Shown one piece after another: positions 8,462 through 17,728 of a stretch of DNA of 64,000 nucleotides (its first letter is position 1; each line of letters starts with the position of its first letter). The DNA comes from Alphaproteobacteria bacterium (GTDB lineage Bacteria; Pseudomonadota; Alphaproteobacteria; Caulobacterales; Caulobacteraceae), in contig JAHJME010000037.1 of assembly GCA_018821435.1 (NCBI GenBank), positions 62,001-126,000 on the forward strand, in the 5' to 3' direction. Below the pieces are notes generated by a model. It was not told the DNA's origin. It saw only the letters and a program-made list of their open reading frames with translations, and ran no database searches. The position numbers and the translations under genes are program-made.

Positions 8462-11400
8462 GCGAGCCCGTCGATACGCCGCCGGCTGAGGGCGAGGGGG
8501 CCATTCCCGAGGTCCTGAAGCGCTCGGCGCTGCCCAAGGTCATCACGGCGGTGGCCCTGACCGTGCTGTTGCTACTGGTCGGCGTTCTGGCGGTCACCCG
8601 CTACGGCGTGCTGATCCCGCAGGTGCGGGTGATGATCGAGGCGCGCGCCGACGGCCTCAAGCTGGGGCGCGTCGGCCGGCTGAAGATCGAGGGCCTGTCC
8701 GGCGACATCTGGAGCGATGTGCGGGCCAAGCGCCTGACGATCCGTGACGAGAAGGGCGTCTGGCTCGAAGCCAATAACGTCCATGTCTCATGGCGTTATC
8801 TCGAACTCCTCAGGCGGCGGTTCGACGCCGACCTGATCGAGGCCGAGAACATCCGGGTGATCCGCCGCCCGACGCTGGCGCCCAAGGGCAAGGATCGCGG
8901 CCTGCCGGTGTCGTTCCACATCGACAAGGTCGTGACCCGGCTGATCCTTGAGCCGGCGTTCAGCAACGCGCGGGGCGTCTACGACCTGAACGCCAGGCTC
9001 GACCTCGAGCGGAAGGGCGGCCAGAGCGGCAAGCTCAGCGCCGCCAGCCTGTTGCACCCCGGCGACCGGCTGGACCTGGATTTCGCGGTGGGCCAGCTCG
9101 GGCCGATGCGGATCGTCGCCGACGCGGTCGAGGCCAAAGGTGGGGCCCTGGCCGGCGCCGCGGGCCTGTCGCCCGACCAGCCGTTCAAGCTGACCATCCG
9201 CGCCGACGGCACCGTGTCCACGGGGCGCTTTGCCGCCACCGCCATCTCCGGGACCGTCACGCCGCTCTATGCGCGCGGCGCCTGGACGCCGCAGGGCGGA
9301 CAGGCGGGCGGTCGCATCCTGCTCGCCGCCTCGTCGCTGACCGCGGCCTATGTCGAGCGCTTCGGCCGCGACGTGGTCTTCGGCGTCGCCGGCCGCAAGG
9401 CGCCCGGCGCGGACTATGCGCTGGACGCTCGGCTGCGGTCCGACGCCATGACGCTTCGGGCCTGGGGCCAGGGCAATATCGGCGAGCGTCGCCTCGGCCC
9501 ACGCGGCCTGCAGCTCGACGCCCAGACCGCCTCGCTCTCCAAACTCATCGGCGCCGGTCCGAAGATGGGTGCGACCCGGATCGTCGGCGCGGCGGCGGGC
9601 GACATCAAGGTCTGGAGCTTCAAGGGCTCGGCCGATATCGCCGACGCCCAGCTGGACGACGGCTACCGCCTGGCGCGCATCTCGGGTCCCATCGAGATCG
9701 GCCACGACAAGGCGGGCTTCTTCGTGAAGGCCAAGGCGACGGGCGCCGGCGGCCGAGGTGAAGGCTTCGCCGCGGCCTTGCTGGGCGCCGCGCCGGTCGC
9801 CGACCTGGACGGCCAGCGCCTCTCCAACGGCCAGCTCCTGGTGCGGCGCCTGGACCTGACGGGCCGGGGGCTCAAGGTGCAGGCCAGCGGCGGGCGCAGC
9901 CTGCTGGGCGCCGTGAACGTCAAGGGCAAGGTCGACATCTCCAACCTCCAGGCCGCGCGCCTGGGCGCCAACGGCGCGGCCAGCATCGACGTCCAGGCGT
10001 CGCAGGCCCGCTCCGCCGCGCCCTGGACCGTCAGCCTCGACGCCAAGGGCGATCGCTTCGCCGTGGGGCTGGCCGAATTGGACCGCCTGCTGGGTGGCAA
10101 GCCGCGCCTCCAGGTCCAGGCCAACTGGCAGGCCGGCAAGTTGTCGGTGGCCAAGGCCAACCTGACCGGCGCCGCGCTGGCCGCCAACGCCGCCGGGGTC
10201 ATGGAGGCCAGCGGCGCGCTCAACTTCAAAGCCGACTGGAGCGCCACGGGGCCGATCCGCGCCGGTCCGGTCGAGATCACCGGCAAGGCCAAGGGAACCG
10301 GCGGCGTCACCGGCTCGCTCAGCGCGCCGCGCCTGGATCTGGTGGCCGACCTGGAGCAGATCGACGTGCCCCGCCTGCCGCTCAAGGACGCCAAGCTGGC
10401 GCTGACCTTCCAGCGTCAGGCCGACGGCGACAACGGCACGGTCGCGCTCACCGCCGATAGCCAATACGGCCCGGCCAAGGCCCGCTCGGACTTCCGCTTC
10501 CCGCCAGGCGGCGTGGACCTGACCGCGCTGGCGCTCGACGCCGGCGGGATCAGGGCGTCGGGGTCGCTCTCGCTGCGCCGCAGTTCGCCGTCCGCCGCCG
10601 ACCTCACCCTGGATATCGGCAAGGGCGCCCTGCTGGACGCCGGCCGCATCTCCGGAACCGCGAAGATCGTCGACGCGGGCGGGGGGGCGCGCGCCGACCT
10701 GGACCTGCGCGCCGAGGGCGTGCGCGGGGCGGGCTCGACCATCACCATCCGCAGCGCCCGGCTCAGCGCCGACGGCCCGCTGGCCCACCTGCCGTTCACC
10801 GCCAGCGCCAGGGGCGCGTCGGGGCAAGGCGCCTGGACGGTCGAGGGCAAGGGGGTGCTGAACGACGTCGATCCCGGCTACCAGCTGGCCTTCGACGGCA
10901 AGGGAGCGCTGGGCAAGCGCGACCTGCACACCACCGAGACCGCGTCCTTCCGCTTCGGCGGCCCGGAGCAGACGGCGCGCGTGCGCCTGGCCGGCTCCGA
11001 CGGCGGCAAGCTGGACCTGGACGGGACCCTGCGCGGCGAGGCTGCGGATGTGCGCGCCAAGGTGGTCGGCATGGGGCTCAACCTGTTCAACCCCGACTTC
11101 GACGGCCGCATCGACGCGACCCTCGTGGCCCAGGGCGAGGGCGAACGGCTGACCGGGAGCCTCGACGCCGAACTCGCCGACGCCAGGGGCAAGGGCGCGC
11201 CGGCCAACCAGGGCATTGATGCGACGCTGAAGGCCCGGCTGGCGGACTCCACCCTCACACTCGACCTCGCCACGCTGAACGAGCAGGGGCTGAAGGCCAA
11301 CGCCAACTTCGTCCTGCCGGCCGAGGCCTCGGCCAAGCCGTTCCGCGTCGCCATCGCCCGCCAGCGGCCCCTGCGCGGGCGGTTCTTCGCCGAGGGCGAG

Positions 11401-12678
11401 GTGCGGCCGCTATGGGAACTACTCATCGGCGGCGACCGCGCCCTGGCCGGCTTCGTCCACACCGAGGGGACGGTCTCCGGCACGCTGGCCGACCCCCGCG
11501 CCTCGGGCCAGGTCTCGGTGGAGCGCGGGCGGTTCGACGACGGGGGCACCGGCCTGTCGCTGCGCGACGTGACCCTGAAGGCCGCCTTCACCGAGGACGC
11601 GGTCAACGTCACCCAGGCCCAGGGCGTCGATGGCCACGGCGGCCAGATCAGCGGCCAGGGCCAGGTCAGCCTGCTGCGCGACGGCGCCTCCAGCTTCCGG
11701 CTGGACCTCAAGGGCTTCCGGCTGATCGACAACGAGACGGCCACCGCCTCGGCAACCGGCCAGGCCACGATCAATCGCGCCGCCGACGGCAAGGTGAAGC
11801 TGACCGGCGACCTGACCATCGACCGCGCCGACGTGGCCGCCGACCCGCCGATCCCGTCCGGCGTGGTGGCCATGGACGTCAAGGAGATCAACCGCCCCGA
11901 CGATCTGCCGTCGACCGTGCCGGCCAGCGTGAAGCGGGGCGAGGGCTGGGCCCTGGACGTTAAGCTGCGCGCGCCGCGCCGCATCTCTCTCCGCGGCCGG
12001 GGCCTGGACGTCGAGCTGTCGCTGGACGCCCACGTCGGCGGCACCACCAACGCGCCCGACCTGACCGGCACGGCCCGCGTGGTGCGCGGCGACTACGACT
12101 TCGCCGGCAAGCGCTTCGAGTTCGACGACCGGGGCGTGGTCTATCTGTCCACCAAGCCGCAGAACATCCGCCTGCAGCTGGACGCCGTGCGCGAGGACCC
12201 GTCGCTCACCGTCACCGTCCGCATCCGGGGTACGGCCGCCCGGCCGGAGATCACCCTGGTGTCCTCGCCCAGCCTGCCCAACGACGAGGTGCTGGCCAAG
12301 GTGCTGTTCGAACGCTCGGCCTCGCAGCTCTCGCCGGTCGAGGCGGCGCAACTGGCCTCGACGCTCTCGGCCCTGGCCGGCGGTGGCGGCTTCGACGTGA
12401 TCGGCAATCTGCGCAACTTCGCCGGGCTGGACCGCCTGGCCTTCGGCGGCGGCGACGAGTCCGGGGTGACGGTCTCGGGCGGCAAATACCTCACCGACGA
12501 CGTCTATCTGGAGCTGACCGGCGGCGGCCGTGAAGGCCCGTCCGCCCAGGTCGAGTGGCGGGTGCGCAAGAACCTCTCGATCCTGTCGCGCCTCAGCGGT
12601 CAGAGCTCCACCAGCAGCGGCACGGTGCGAAGCGGCACGGGCAACCGCATCGCCGTGCGCTGGCGCAAGGACTACTAG
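8458..12678 (+). CDS. tamB: Translocation and assembly module TamB (AsmA-like)
   Basis: A 1406-residue periplasm-spanning protein. One N-terminal membrane helix (about residues 27-46, VITAVALTVLLLLVGVLAV) is followed by a long repetitive beta-rich region and the conserved C-terminal TamB domain (DUF490). That domain includes NIRLQLDAVREDPSLTV, PNDEVLAKVLFERSASQLSP and a final beta-strand ending AVRWRKDY. TamB partners TamA and is related to the bridge-like lipid-transport proteins AsmA, YhdP and YdbH. The likely start is a TTG that overlaps the tamA TGA; the frame is open far upstream inside tamA but that part is antisense to nothing and not coding. The tail overlaps the convergent phhA stop by 4 bp. 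Confidence 0.95.
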   Translation: MSEPVDTPPAEGEGAIPEVLKRSALPKVITAVALTVLLLLVGVLAVTRYGVLIPQVRVMIEARADGLKLGRVGRLKIEGLSGDIWSDVRAKRLTIRDEKGVWLEANNVHVSWRYLELLRRRFDADLIEAENIRVIRRPTLAPKGKDRGLPVSFHIDKVVTRLILEPAFSNARGVYDLNARLDLERKGGQSGKLSAASLLHPGDRLDLDFAVGQLGPMRIVADAVEAKGGALAGAAGLSPDQPFKLTIRADGTVSTGRFAATAISGTVTPLYARGAWTPQGGQAGGRILLAASSLTAAYVERFGRDVVFGVAGRKAPGADYALDARLRSDAMTLRAWGQGNIGERRLGPRGLQLDAQTASLSKLIGAGPKMGATRIVGAAAGDIKVWSFKGSADIADAQLDDGYRLARISGPIEIGHDKAGFFVKAKATGAGGRGEGFAAALLGAAPVADLDGQRLSNGQLLVRRLDLTGRGLKVQASGGRSLLGAVNVKGKVDISNLQAARLGANGAASIDVQASQARSAAPWTVSLDAKGDRFAVGLAELDRLLGGKPRLQVQANWQAGKLSVAKANLTGAALAANAAGVMEASGALNFKADWSATGPIRAGPVEITGKAKGTGGVTGSLSAPRLDLVADLEQIDVPRLPLKDAKLALTFQRQADGDNGTVALTADSQYGPAKARSDFRFPPGGVDLTALALDAGGIRASGSLSLRRSSPSAADLTLDIGKGALLDAGRISGTAKIVDAGGGARADLDLRAEGVRGAGSTITIRSARLSADGPLAHLPFTASARGASGQGAWTVEGKGVLNDVDPGYQLAFDGKGALGKRDLHTTETASFRFGGPEQTARVRLAGSDGGKLDLDGTLRGEAADVRAKVVGMGLNLFNPDFDGRIDATLVAQGEGERLTGSLDAELADARGKGAPANQGIDATLKARLADSTLTLDLATLNEQGLKANANFVLPAEASAKPFRVAIARQRPLRGRFFAEGEVRPLWELLIGGDRALAGFVHTEGTVSGTLADPRASGQVSVERGRFDDGGTGLSLRDVTLKAAFTEDAVNVTQAQGVDGHGGQISGQGQVSLLRDGASSFRLDLKGFRLIDNETATASATGQATINRAADGKVKLTGDLTIDRADVAADPPIPSGVVAMDVKEINRPDDLPSTVPASVKRGEGWALDVKLRAPRRISLRGRGLDVELSLDAHVGGTTNAPDLTGTARVVRGDYDFAGKRFEFDDRGVVYLSTKPQNIRLQLDAVREDPSLTVTVRIRGTAARPEITLVSSPSLPNDEVLAKVLFERSASQLSPVEAAQLASTLSALAGGGGFDVIGNLRNFAGLDRLAFGGGDESGVTVSGGKYLTDDVYLELTGGGREGPSAQVEWRVRKNLSILSRLSGQSSTSSGTVRSGTGNRIAVRWRKDY

Positions 12679-13547
12679 GCGGCCGTTAGACCGCGACCCG
12701 CGGCATAGGCCTGGGTCCCGTGGGTGAAGACCTTGTCCTCGGGCAGGATCGCGTCGATCGGCAGGTCCTTCTGTCCGGCGAGATAGGCGTAGATCGCGCC
12801 GAAGTCCGCCAGGGTCGCGTCCAGCAGCGCCTGCAGCGACGGGATCACGAAATAGGCCTGCTGGAAGTCGTCGATCCGATACGGCGTCCGCATCGTCCGC
12901 TCCAGGTCGAAGCCCAGGCGGTTGGGGGAGGGGTCGTCCAGGGCGAAGATCGACTCCGCGTGGCTGGAGACGATGCCCGCGCCGTAGATCCGCAAACCCG
13001 CCGGCGTCTCCAGCAGCCCGAACTCCACGGTGTACCAATACAGCCGCGCCAAATTGTGCAGTTGGCCCAGGTTCAGCGCCCTTAAGCCCCCCTGGCCATA
13101 GGCCTGCATGTAGTCTGCGAAGATGGGGTCGGTCAGCATGGGCACGTGGCCGAACACATCGTGGAAGACGTCCGGCTCCTGCAGGTAATCGAGCTGGTCG
13201 GCGCGCCGGATGAACTGTCCCGCCGGAAAGCGCCGGTTGGCCAGATGGTCGAAGAACACCGCGTCGGGCACCAGCCCCGGCACCGCGACGACGGACCAGC
13301 CGGTCAGCCGCGTCAGCTCCTCGTTGATCCGATTGAAGTCGGGGATGCCGGCCCGGTGCAGGTCCAGCGAATCCAGTCCCTTCAGAAACGGATCGCAGGC
13401 GCGGCCGGGCAGCAGCGCGCGCTGGCGCTCGTACAGGGTGATCCAGACATCGTGCTCGGCCTGGGTATAGGCCTGCCAGTCCTGGTCGATGGTCCAGTCC
13501 GCCCGGACGCCGGGCGGCGGGTGAAGGGTCATTCCGTCCGCGCTCAT
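12675..13547 (-). CDS. phhA: Phenylalanine 4-monooxygenase
   Basis: A 290-residue non-haem iron, pterin-dependent aromatic amino acid hydroxylase converting phenylalanine to tyrosine. Seen directly: the pterin/iron region DVFHDVFGHVPML with the two iron-ligand histidines (HDVFGH) and the third ligand glutamate in YWYTVEFGLL. The opening WQAYTQAEHDVWITLYERQ and GIPDFNRINEELTRLTGW are typical of the prokaryotic enzyme. Start choice: ATG at 13547 gives the normal length; the frame is open to a GTG at 13628, and another ATG lies five codons inside. It is convergent with tamB. No dedicated pterin dehydratase gene is adjacent. Confidence 0.94.
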   Translation of the reverse strand: MSADGMTLHPPPGVRADWTIDQDWQAYTQAEHDVWITLYERQRALLPGRACDPFLKGLDSLDLHRAGIPDFNRINEELTRLTGWSVVAVPGLVPDAVFFDHLANRRFPAGQFIRRADQLDYLQEPDVFHDVFGHVPMLTDPIFADYMQAYGQGGLRALNLGQLHNLARLYWYTVEFGLLETPAGLRIYGAGIVSSHAESIFALDDPSPNRLGFDLERTMRTPYRIDDFQQAYFVIPSLQALLDATLADFGAIYAYLAGQKDLPIDAILPEDKVFTHGTQAYAAGRGLTAA

Positions 13548-13650
13548 GCCCGGAGAATGGCTGCCTTCGCGCGGAAGTTCCGTCCGGACTTGGGCCGGAA
13601 TCGGGGGTTCGGCGGAAAATTTATCCACCGCCCCACGGCGGCGGGCGTCG

Positions 13651-13980
13651 CTAGTGCCCGATGCCGGGACGCAGCTTGTACTGGCCTTCGTTGAAGGCGT
13701 CGAAGATCAGCGAGGCCTGCGGGTGGCCCACGGGCTGGCCCGTGTGGTCGATCTCCAGGTTCTGCTCGGAGACATAGGCCACGTAGGCGCTGTCATCGTT
13801 CTCGGCCAGCAGGTGGTAGAACGGCTGGTCCTTGTGCGGCCGGATATGCTCCGGAATCGACAGCCAGTACTCCTCGGTGTTCGAGAAGATGGGGTCCACG
13901 TCGAAGATCACGCCCCGGAACGGATAGACGCGGTGGCGGACGACCTGGCCGATGGTGAATTTGGCGAGTCGCGTGCTCAT
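13651..13980 (-). CDS. hspQ: Heat-shock protein HspQ (YccV family, hemimethylated-DNA-binding fold)
   Basis: A 109-residue cytoplasmic protein spanning the whole YccV/HspQ domain: FTIGQVVRHRVYPFRGVIFDVDP, then YWLSIPEHIRPHKDQPFYHLL and YVSEQNLE. HspQ is described in enterobacteria as a Lon-protease specificity factor that also binds hemimethylated DNA; either role here is by family only. The ATG at 13980 begins at MSTRLAKF, directly before the domain. The frame extends 22 codons upstream without similarity, so the shorter start is preferred. It is divergent from the ppx/gppA gene with 158 bp between them. Confidence 0.92.
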   Translation of the reverse strand: MSTRLAKFTIGQVVRHRVYPFRGVIFDVDPIFSNTEEYWLSIPEHIRPHKDQPFYHLLAENDDSAYVAYVSEQNLEIDHTGQPVGHPQASLIFDAFNEGQYKLRPGIGH

Positions 13981-14138
13981 GACCGCGAATCTACCCTTTC
14001 TGAGCTGACTGGAAGGTGAACGTAGCGACGGAAAGTTGTCATTCAACCGTCGTCGTCTTTCGGGCGCCTGCCCCGCTTGCTACAGTCGCCGTGAAATGAG
14101 GCGCGCACGGGGGCGGCGCGGCCTGCGTAGGACGGACG

Positions 14139-15233
14139 ATGTCCATGAGTGAGGCGCCGCGTGCGCCCGGGCCGACGATTCGCGGCCGGGAAAAGATTGT
14201 CGGAGAGCCGCCGTGCTATGCGGCGCTCGACCTTGGCACCAACAACTGCCGGCTGCTGATCGCGACGCCCAGCCACAATGGCGGCTTCCGGGTGATCGAG
14301 GCCTATTCGCGCATCGTGCGCCTGGGCGAGGGCCTGGGCGCCAGCGGGCGTCTCTCGGACGACGCGATGGAGCGGGCCATGGCCGCGCTCAAGGTCAGCG
14401 GCGAGAAGGTCCGCCGCCGCCGGGTCGTGAAGTTCCGCGCCATCGCCACCCAGGCCTGTCGTATCGCCGACAACGGCCAGGCCTTCGTCAATCGCGTCGC
14501 CAACGAGACCGGCGTGAAGCTGCAGATCATCAGCCCGCAGGAAGAGGCGCGGCTGTCCGTCACCGGCTGCCTCAACCTGCTGGACGACCGGCACGAGGCG
14601 GCCCTGGTCGTCGATGTCGGCGGCGGCTCGACCGAACTGTCGTGGGTGGACCTCAAGGGCGGGATCACCGCCGGCGTGACCCCCCCGGTGCGCGCCTGGC
14701 TGTCCGTGCCCATCGGCGTGGTCACCCTGGCCGAGCGCTTCCCGGAGGGCGACATCGCCACCGAGGGCTGGTTCCGCCAGATGGTCGACCACGTGAAGGC
14801 CGAGATCTTCGCCTTCAAGCGCGCCGATCCCCTGCGGCCGCTGTTCGCCGCCGACCGCGCCCACCTGGTCGGCACCTCCGGCGCGATCACCAGCCTGGCT
14901 GGCATGCACCTGCAGCTTCCGCGCTATGACCGCAACCGCGTGGACGGCATCTGGATGACCCGCGGCGAGTGCGAGGCGGCGGCCGACGGCCTGCTGGCGC
15001 TGACCGCCGCCCAGCGCGCCGCCCAGCCCTGTATCGGCCCCGACCGCGCCGATCTGGTGCTGGCCGGCGCGGCGATCCTCCAGGCGGTGCAGGAGGAGTG
15101 GCCCTGCAATCGGGTGCGCGTCGCCGACCGGGGCCTGCGCGAAGGCATCCTGCTGTCGCTGATGGCCGAGCGCAGCCAACGCCGACGGCGCAAGCGTCGG
15201 CGCGGCCGAGGTGGTACGAAGGTCGCCGCATGA
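14139..15233 (+). CDS. ppx: Ppx/GppA family exopolyphosphatase
   Basis: A 364-residue member of the actin-like ATPase superfamily that hydrolyses polyphosphate and/or pppGpp. Visible motifs: ALDLGTNNCRLLIA (phosphate 1, about 26-39), FRAIATQACRIADN, VVDVGGGSTELSWV (about 155-168) and LVGTSGAITSLAGMHL. The C-terminus is strongly basic (QRRRRKRRRGRGG). This is the short, roughly 360-residue form common in alphaproteobacteria, lacking the extended C-terminal HD-like domain of long Ppx. The stop overlaps the rlmE start by 4 bp (ATGA), so the two form an operon. Confidence 0.93.
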   Translation: MSMSEAPRAPGPTIRGREKIVGEPPCYAALDLGTNNCRLLIATPSHNGGFRVIEAYSRIVRLGEGLGASGRLSDDAMERAMAALKVSGEKVRRRRVVKFRAIATQACRIADNGQAFVNRVANETGVKLQIISPQEEARLSVTGCLNLLDDRHEAALVVDVGGGSTELSWVDLKGGITAGVTPPVRAWLSVPIGVVTLAERFPEGDIATEGWFRQMVDHVKAEIFAFKRADPLRPLFAADRAHLVGTSGAITSLAGMHLQLPRYDRNRVDGIWMTRGECEAAADGLLALTAAQRAAQPCIGPDRADLVLAGAAILQAVQEEWPCNRVRVADRGLREGILLSLMAERSQRRRRKRRRGRGGTKVAA

Positions 15234-15937
15234 CTGACGAACCCCCCCGCAAACGCATGGTGAAGCTGCCGACCGGCGGCCAGGAAGGCGGCCGGGGCAA
15301 GCCCGCGCGCCTGAAGACCGCCAAGCAGCGCACGCCCTCGCAGCAGGCCTGGCTGAACCGCCAGGTCAACGATCCGTTCTCCGCCAAAGCCCGCGCCCTG
15401 GGCTATCGCAGCCGCGCGGCGTTCAAGATCACCGAGATCGACGATCGCTTCCACTTCCTCAAGCCCGGCGCCCGCGTCGTCGACCTGGGGTTGGCGCCCG
15501 GCGGCTGGACCCAGATGGCGATCCTGCGCGGGGTCACCAACATCGTCGGCGTCGACCTGCTGCCGGTTGAGCCGTTGCCGCCCGCCCAGATCATACAGAT
15601 GGACTTCACGGACCCCGAGTGCGGGCCGAAGCTGATCGAGCTGCTGGGCGGCGCGCCGGACGTGGTTCTGTCCGACATGGCGCCGAATACCGTAGGCCAC
15701 CGTGAAACCGATCACCTGCGCATCGTCGGCCTGATCGAAGCGGCCATCGCCTTCACGCTCGACGTCCTGCGGCCCGGCGGGACGTTCGTCGCCAAGTCGT
15801 TCCAGGGCGGCGGCTCCGACGAACTGATCGCCGGTCTGAAGCGCCACTTCAACGACGTGAAGAACCTGAAGCCCAAGGCCAGCCGCCAGGATTCCTCCGA
15901 GGTCTTCCTGGTCGCGACCGGCTTCAAGGGCCGCTAG
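15230..15937 (+). CDS. rlmE: 23S rRNA (uridine-2'-O)-methyltransferase RlmE (FtsJ/RrmJ)
   Basis: A 235-residue SAM-dependent methyltransferase acting on U2552 (E. coli numbering) of 23S rRNA. After a basic 40-residue N-terminal extension, the family features follow: FSAKARALGYRSRAAFKI with the catalytic Lys, the SAM-binding VVDLGLAPGGWTQ, VLSDMAPNTVGH with the catalytic Asp, FVAKSFQGGG with the second catalytic Lys, and ASRQDSSEVFLVA with the Glu. The K-D-K-E tetrad is therefore intact. The start codon overlaps the ppx stop by 4 bp. Confidence 0.96.
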   Translation: MTDEPPRKRMVKLPTGGQEGGRGKPARLKTAKQRTPSQQAWLNRQVNDPFSAKARALGYRSRAAFKITEIDDRFHFLKPGARVVDLGLAPGGWTQMAILRGVTNIVGVDLLPVEPLPPAQIIQMDFTDPECGPKLIELLGGAPDVVLSDMAPNTVGHRETDHLRIVGLIEAAIAFTLDVLRPGGTFVAKSFQGGGSDELIAGLKRHFNDVKNLKPKASRQDSSEVFLVATGFKGR

Positions 15938-15956
15938 ACAACACCGAAGCGTTCGC

Positions 15957-15985
15957 TTGACTATTCGGTCCAGCGACCCATTATT
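15957..15985 (+). promoter_or_regulatory. Likely sigma-70-type promoter for the SRPBCC-ArsR operon
   Basis: TTGACT (15957-15962) is followed by an AT-richer CATTATT beginning at 15979, giving a 16-17 nt spacer, about 30 bp before the ATG of the SRPBCC gene. The stretch is clearly less GC-rich than its surroundings. Assignment is by motif inspection only. Confidence 0.45.
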
Positions 15986-16014
15986 GAAGTCATCGCTTCA
16001 CGAATGAGGTCGCC

Positions 16015-16470
16015 ATGGCCGACGTAATCCACGACACCTTCGTCATCACGCGCACCTATCCCAAGCCGCCAGCCGAGGTGTTCCGCGCCTTCTCCGATGC
16101 GGCGCGCAAGCGTCGCTGGTTTGCCGGCGAGGGCGCCCAGTACGAGAGCGACTTCCGGGTTGGCGGCGTGGAGACCAGCCGCACGGTGATGGGGGCCGAC
16201 ACGCCGTTCCCCGGAACCCCACTCACCAGCGAGGGGCGCTATCTCGATATCGTTCCGGACAGCCGGATCGTCATGGCCGCCACCATGGCGGTGGGCGATC
16301 GGCGGATCTCGTCGGCGCTGACCACCTACGAACTGCGCGCCAACGGGGACGGGACCGAGCTGGTCTTCACCCACCAGGCCGCGTTCTTCGAAGGCTCCGA
16401 CGGGCCGCAGATGCGCCGGCATGGCTGGGAGGTGATCCTAGACCGTCTGGCCCAGGCGCTGGCGAACTGA
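16015..16470 (+). CDS. SRPBCC (AHSA1-like) domain protein
   Basis: A 151-residue single-domain START/SRPBCC protein of the Activator of Hsp90 ATPase homologue 1-like family. It opens VIHDTFVITRTYPKPPAEVFRAFSD, then RKRRWFAGEG, and ends in an HGWEVILDRLAQAL helix, the usual ligand-cavity fold. The ligand is unknown. Its stop overlaps the ATG of an ArsR-family regulator by 1 bp. SRPBCC-ArsR pairs of this sort are common in proteobacteria; the regulator usually controls its own operon. Confidence 0.9.
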   Translation: MADVIHDTFVITRTYPKPPAEVFRAFSDAARKRRWFAGEGAQYESDFRVGGVETSRTVMGADTPFPGTPLTSEGRYLDIVPDSRIVMAATMAVGDRRISSALTTYELRANGDGTELVFTHQAAFFEGSDGPQMRRHGWEVILDRLAQALAN

Positions 16471-16790
16471 TGCAGGCCGCCCTCGACATCGACCGCCTGT
16501 TCCACGCCCTGGGCGACCCCACCCGCCGCGCGATCCTGGGCCAGCTCAGCCGGGCGCCGGCGACAGTGTCCGGGCTGGCGGGGCCGCTGGACATCACGGT
16601 GACGGCGGTGGGCCAGCACCTGCAGGTGCTGGAGGAAAGCCGCCTGGTGCGGACCGAGAAGGTCGGGCGGGTCCGAACCTGCCGCATCGAGACGGCGGGC
16701 TTCGCGTCGCTGGAGCAGTGGATCGGCCACCACCGCGCGCTCTGGGAGCAGCGTTTCGACCGGCTGGGCGACGTGCTGGCCGAGGACTAG
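16470..16790 (+). CDS. ArsR-family winged-helix transcriptional regulator
   Basis: A 106-residue winged helix-turn-helix protein covering the full ArsR/SmtB fold: LFHALGDPTRRAILGQLSRAPATVSGLAGPLDITVTAVGQHLQVLEESRLVRTEKVGR is read here in two overlapping parts, recognition helix TVTAVGQHLQVLEE and wing TEKVGRVRTCRI. No metal-binding ELCVCDL-type cysteine motif is present, so metal sensing is unlikely. Translated with the SRPBCC gene (1-bp overlap). It converges on the LysR gene with a 4-bp overlap of the two 3' ends. Confidence 0.9.
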   Translation: MQAALDIDRLFHALGDPTRRAILGQLSRAPATVSGLAGPLDITVTAVGQHLQVLEESRLVRTEKVGRVRTCRIETAGFASLEQWIGHHRALWEQRFDRLGDVLAED

Positions 16791-17674
16791 GGCGGCGGGG
16801 GCGTCCTGGCGCCCTCGGCCACGAGCCAGTCGCGGAAGCGATCCAGGGCGCGGCTTTCGGCGCTGGGCGCGGCCAGCAGGGCGAACGCGCTTTCTGAACG
16901 CCGGAAGCCCAGGGGCGCGACCAGGTGGCCGGCCTCGACCTCCTTCACGCACAGGGGCCAGGAGACGACAGCCGCACCCAGGCCCGCCAGCGCCGCGTCC
17001 ATCGCGAAGTGCACGTGCGCGAACGGCCGGTCGTTGGCCGGCGGCAACTCCACGCCCGCCAGCTCGGCGAAGATCGGCCAGGCCTCCGGGTGGGTTGTCG
17101 CGGCGAGGCGAGGGGCCTTCAGCACATCGCCTCCCGTGCGCGCCGCCAAGTCCGCCGACATCACCGCGCCCAGGGCGTTGCGGATGAACGGCGTGCAATT
17201 GGGGTCGGAAAGCCGGCTGGTCGGCACGATCCGCACCACGGCCTGCGCGCCGCGATGCGAAGTCGCGTGCGACGCTAGTTCGGACAGGTGCAGCCGCACG
17301 TCCGGGTGCGCGGCCTGGAACCCGGCCAGGCGCGGGATCAGCCATTTCACCGAGATCGAGGCGTTCACCGCCACGTGCAGGTCCTCGCCGCCGATCCGCA
17401 CGCGGCGCACGGCCCCGGCGATCTGATCGAACGCCTCGGTCAGGGCGGGCAGCAGCTCGCGGCCCGCCGCCGTCAGCTCCAGCCGGTTCTTCGGCCCGGC
17501 GAACAGCCGCACGCCCAGGGCTAACTCCAGCGCCTTCACTTGCCGGCTGACCGCTGAGTGGGTCACCCGCAACTCCTCGGCCGCCAGCGTCACCCGACCC
17601 GTCCGCGCCATCGCCTCGAACGCCCGAAGCGCGTTGAGCGATGGCAACGGGCTGGATGTGAGATTTTGGAACAT
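16787..17674 (-). CDS. LysR-family transcriptional regulator (GcvA-like)
   Basis: A 295-residue LysR regulator. The N-terminal HTH (about 12-70) contains LPSLNALRAFEAMARTG and VTHSAVSRQVKALELALG; the rest is the periplasmic-binding-like effector domain. The LPxLNALRxFE opening resembles the GcvA subgroup. It is divergent from an MFS transporter gene 54 bp away, with a 16-bp palindrome between, so it probably controls that transporter. Effector unknown. Confidence 0.93.
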   Translation of the reverse strand: MFQNLTSSPLPSLNALRAFEAMARTGRVTLAAEELRVTHSAVSRQVKALELALGVRLFAGPKNRLELTAAGRELLPALTEAFDQIAGAVRRVRIGGEDLHVAVNASISVKWLIPRLAGFQAAHPDVRLHLSELASHATSHRGAQAVVRIVPTSRLSDPNCTPFIRNALGAVMSADLAARTGGDVLKAPRLAATTHPEAWPIFAELAGVELPPANDRPFAHVHFAMDAALAGLGAAVVSWPLCVKEVEAGHLVAPLGFRRSESAFALLAAPSAESRALDRFRDWLVAEGARTPPPP

Positions 17675-17690
17675 AGAGGATCAAATAAGT

Positions 17691-17706
17691 CGATTTCCTC
17701 AAATCG
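17691..17706. promoter_or_regulatory. Palindromic operator candidate between lysR and MFS genes
   Basis: CGATTT-cctc-AAATCG is a perfect inverted repeat located in the 54-bp divergent intergenic region, 17 nt before the LysR start and 22 nt before the MFS start. Its size and position fit a LysR-type recognition site (interrupted dyad). Binding is inferred only. Confidence 0.5.
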
Positions 17707-17728
17707 GCAATCCGGGCACTAGCTGGCC

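Noticed and set aside
6689..13038. Very long open frames on the minus strand opposite tamA and tamB.
   Set aside because: They are antisense frames of high-GC coding sequence with low-complexity Arg/Gly/Ala content and no ribosome-binding sites or family motifs.
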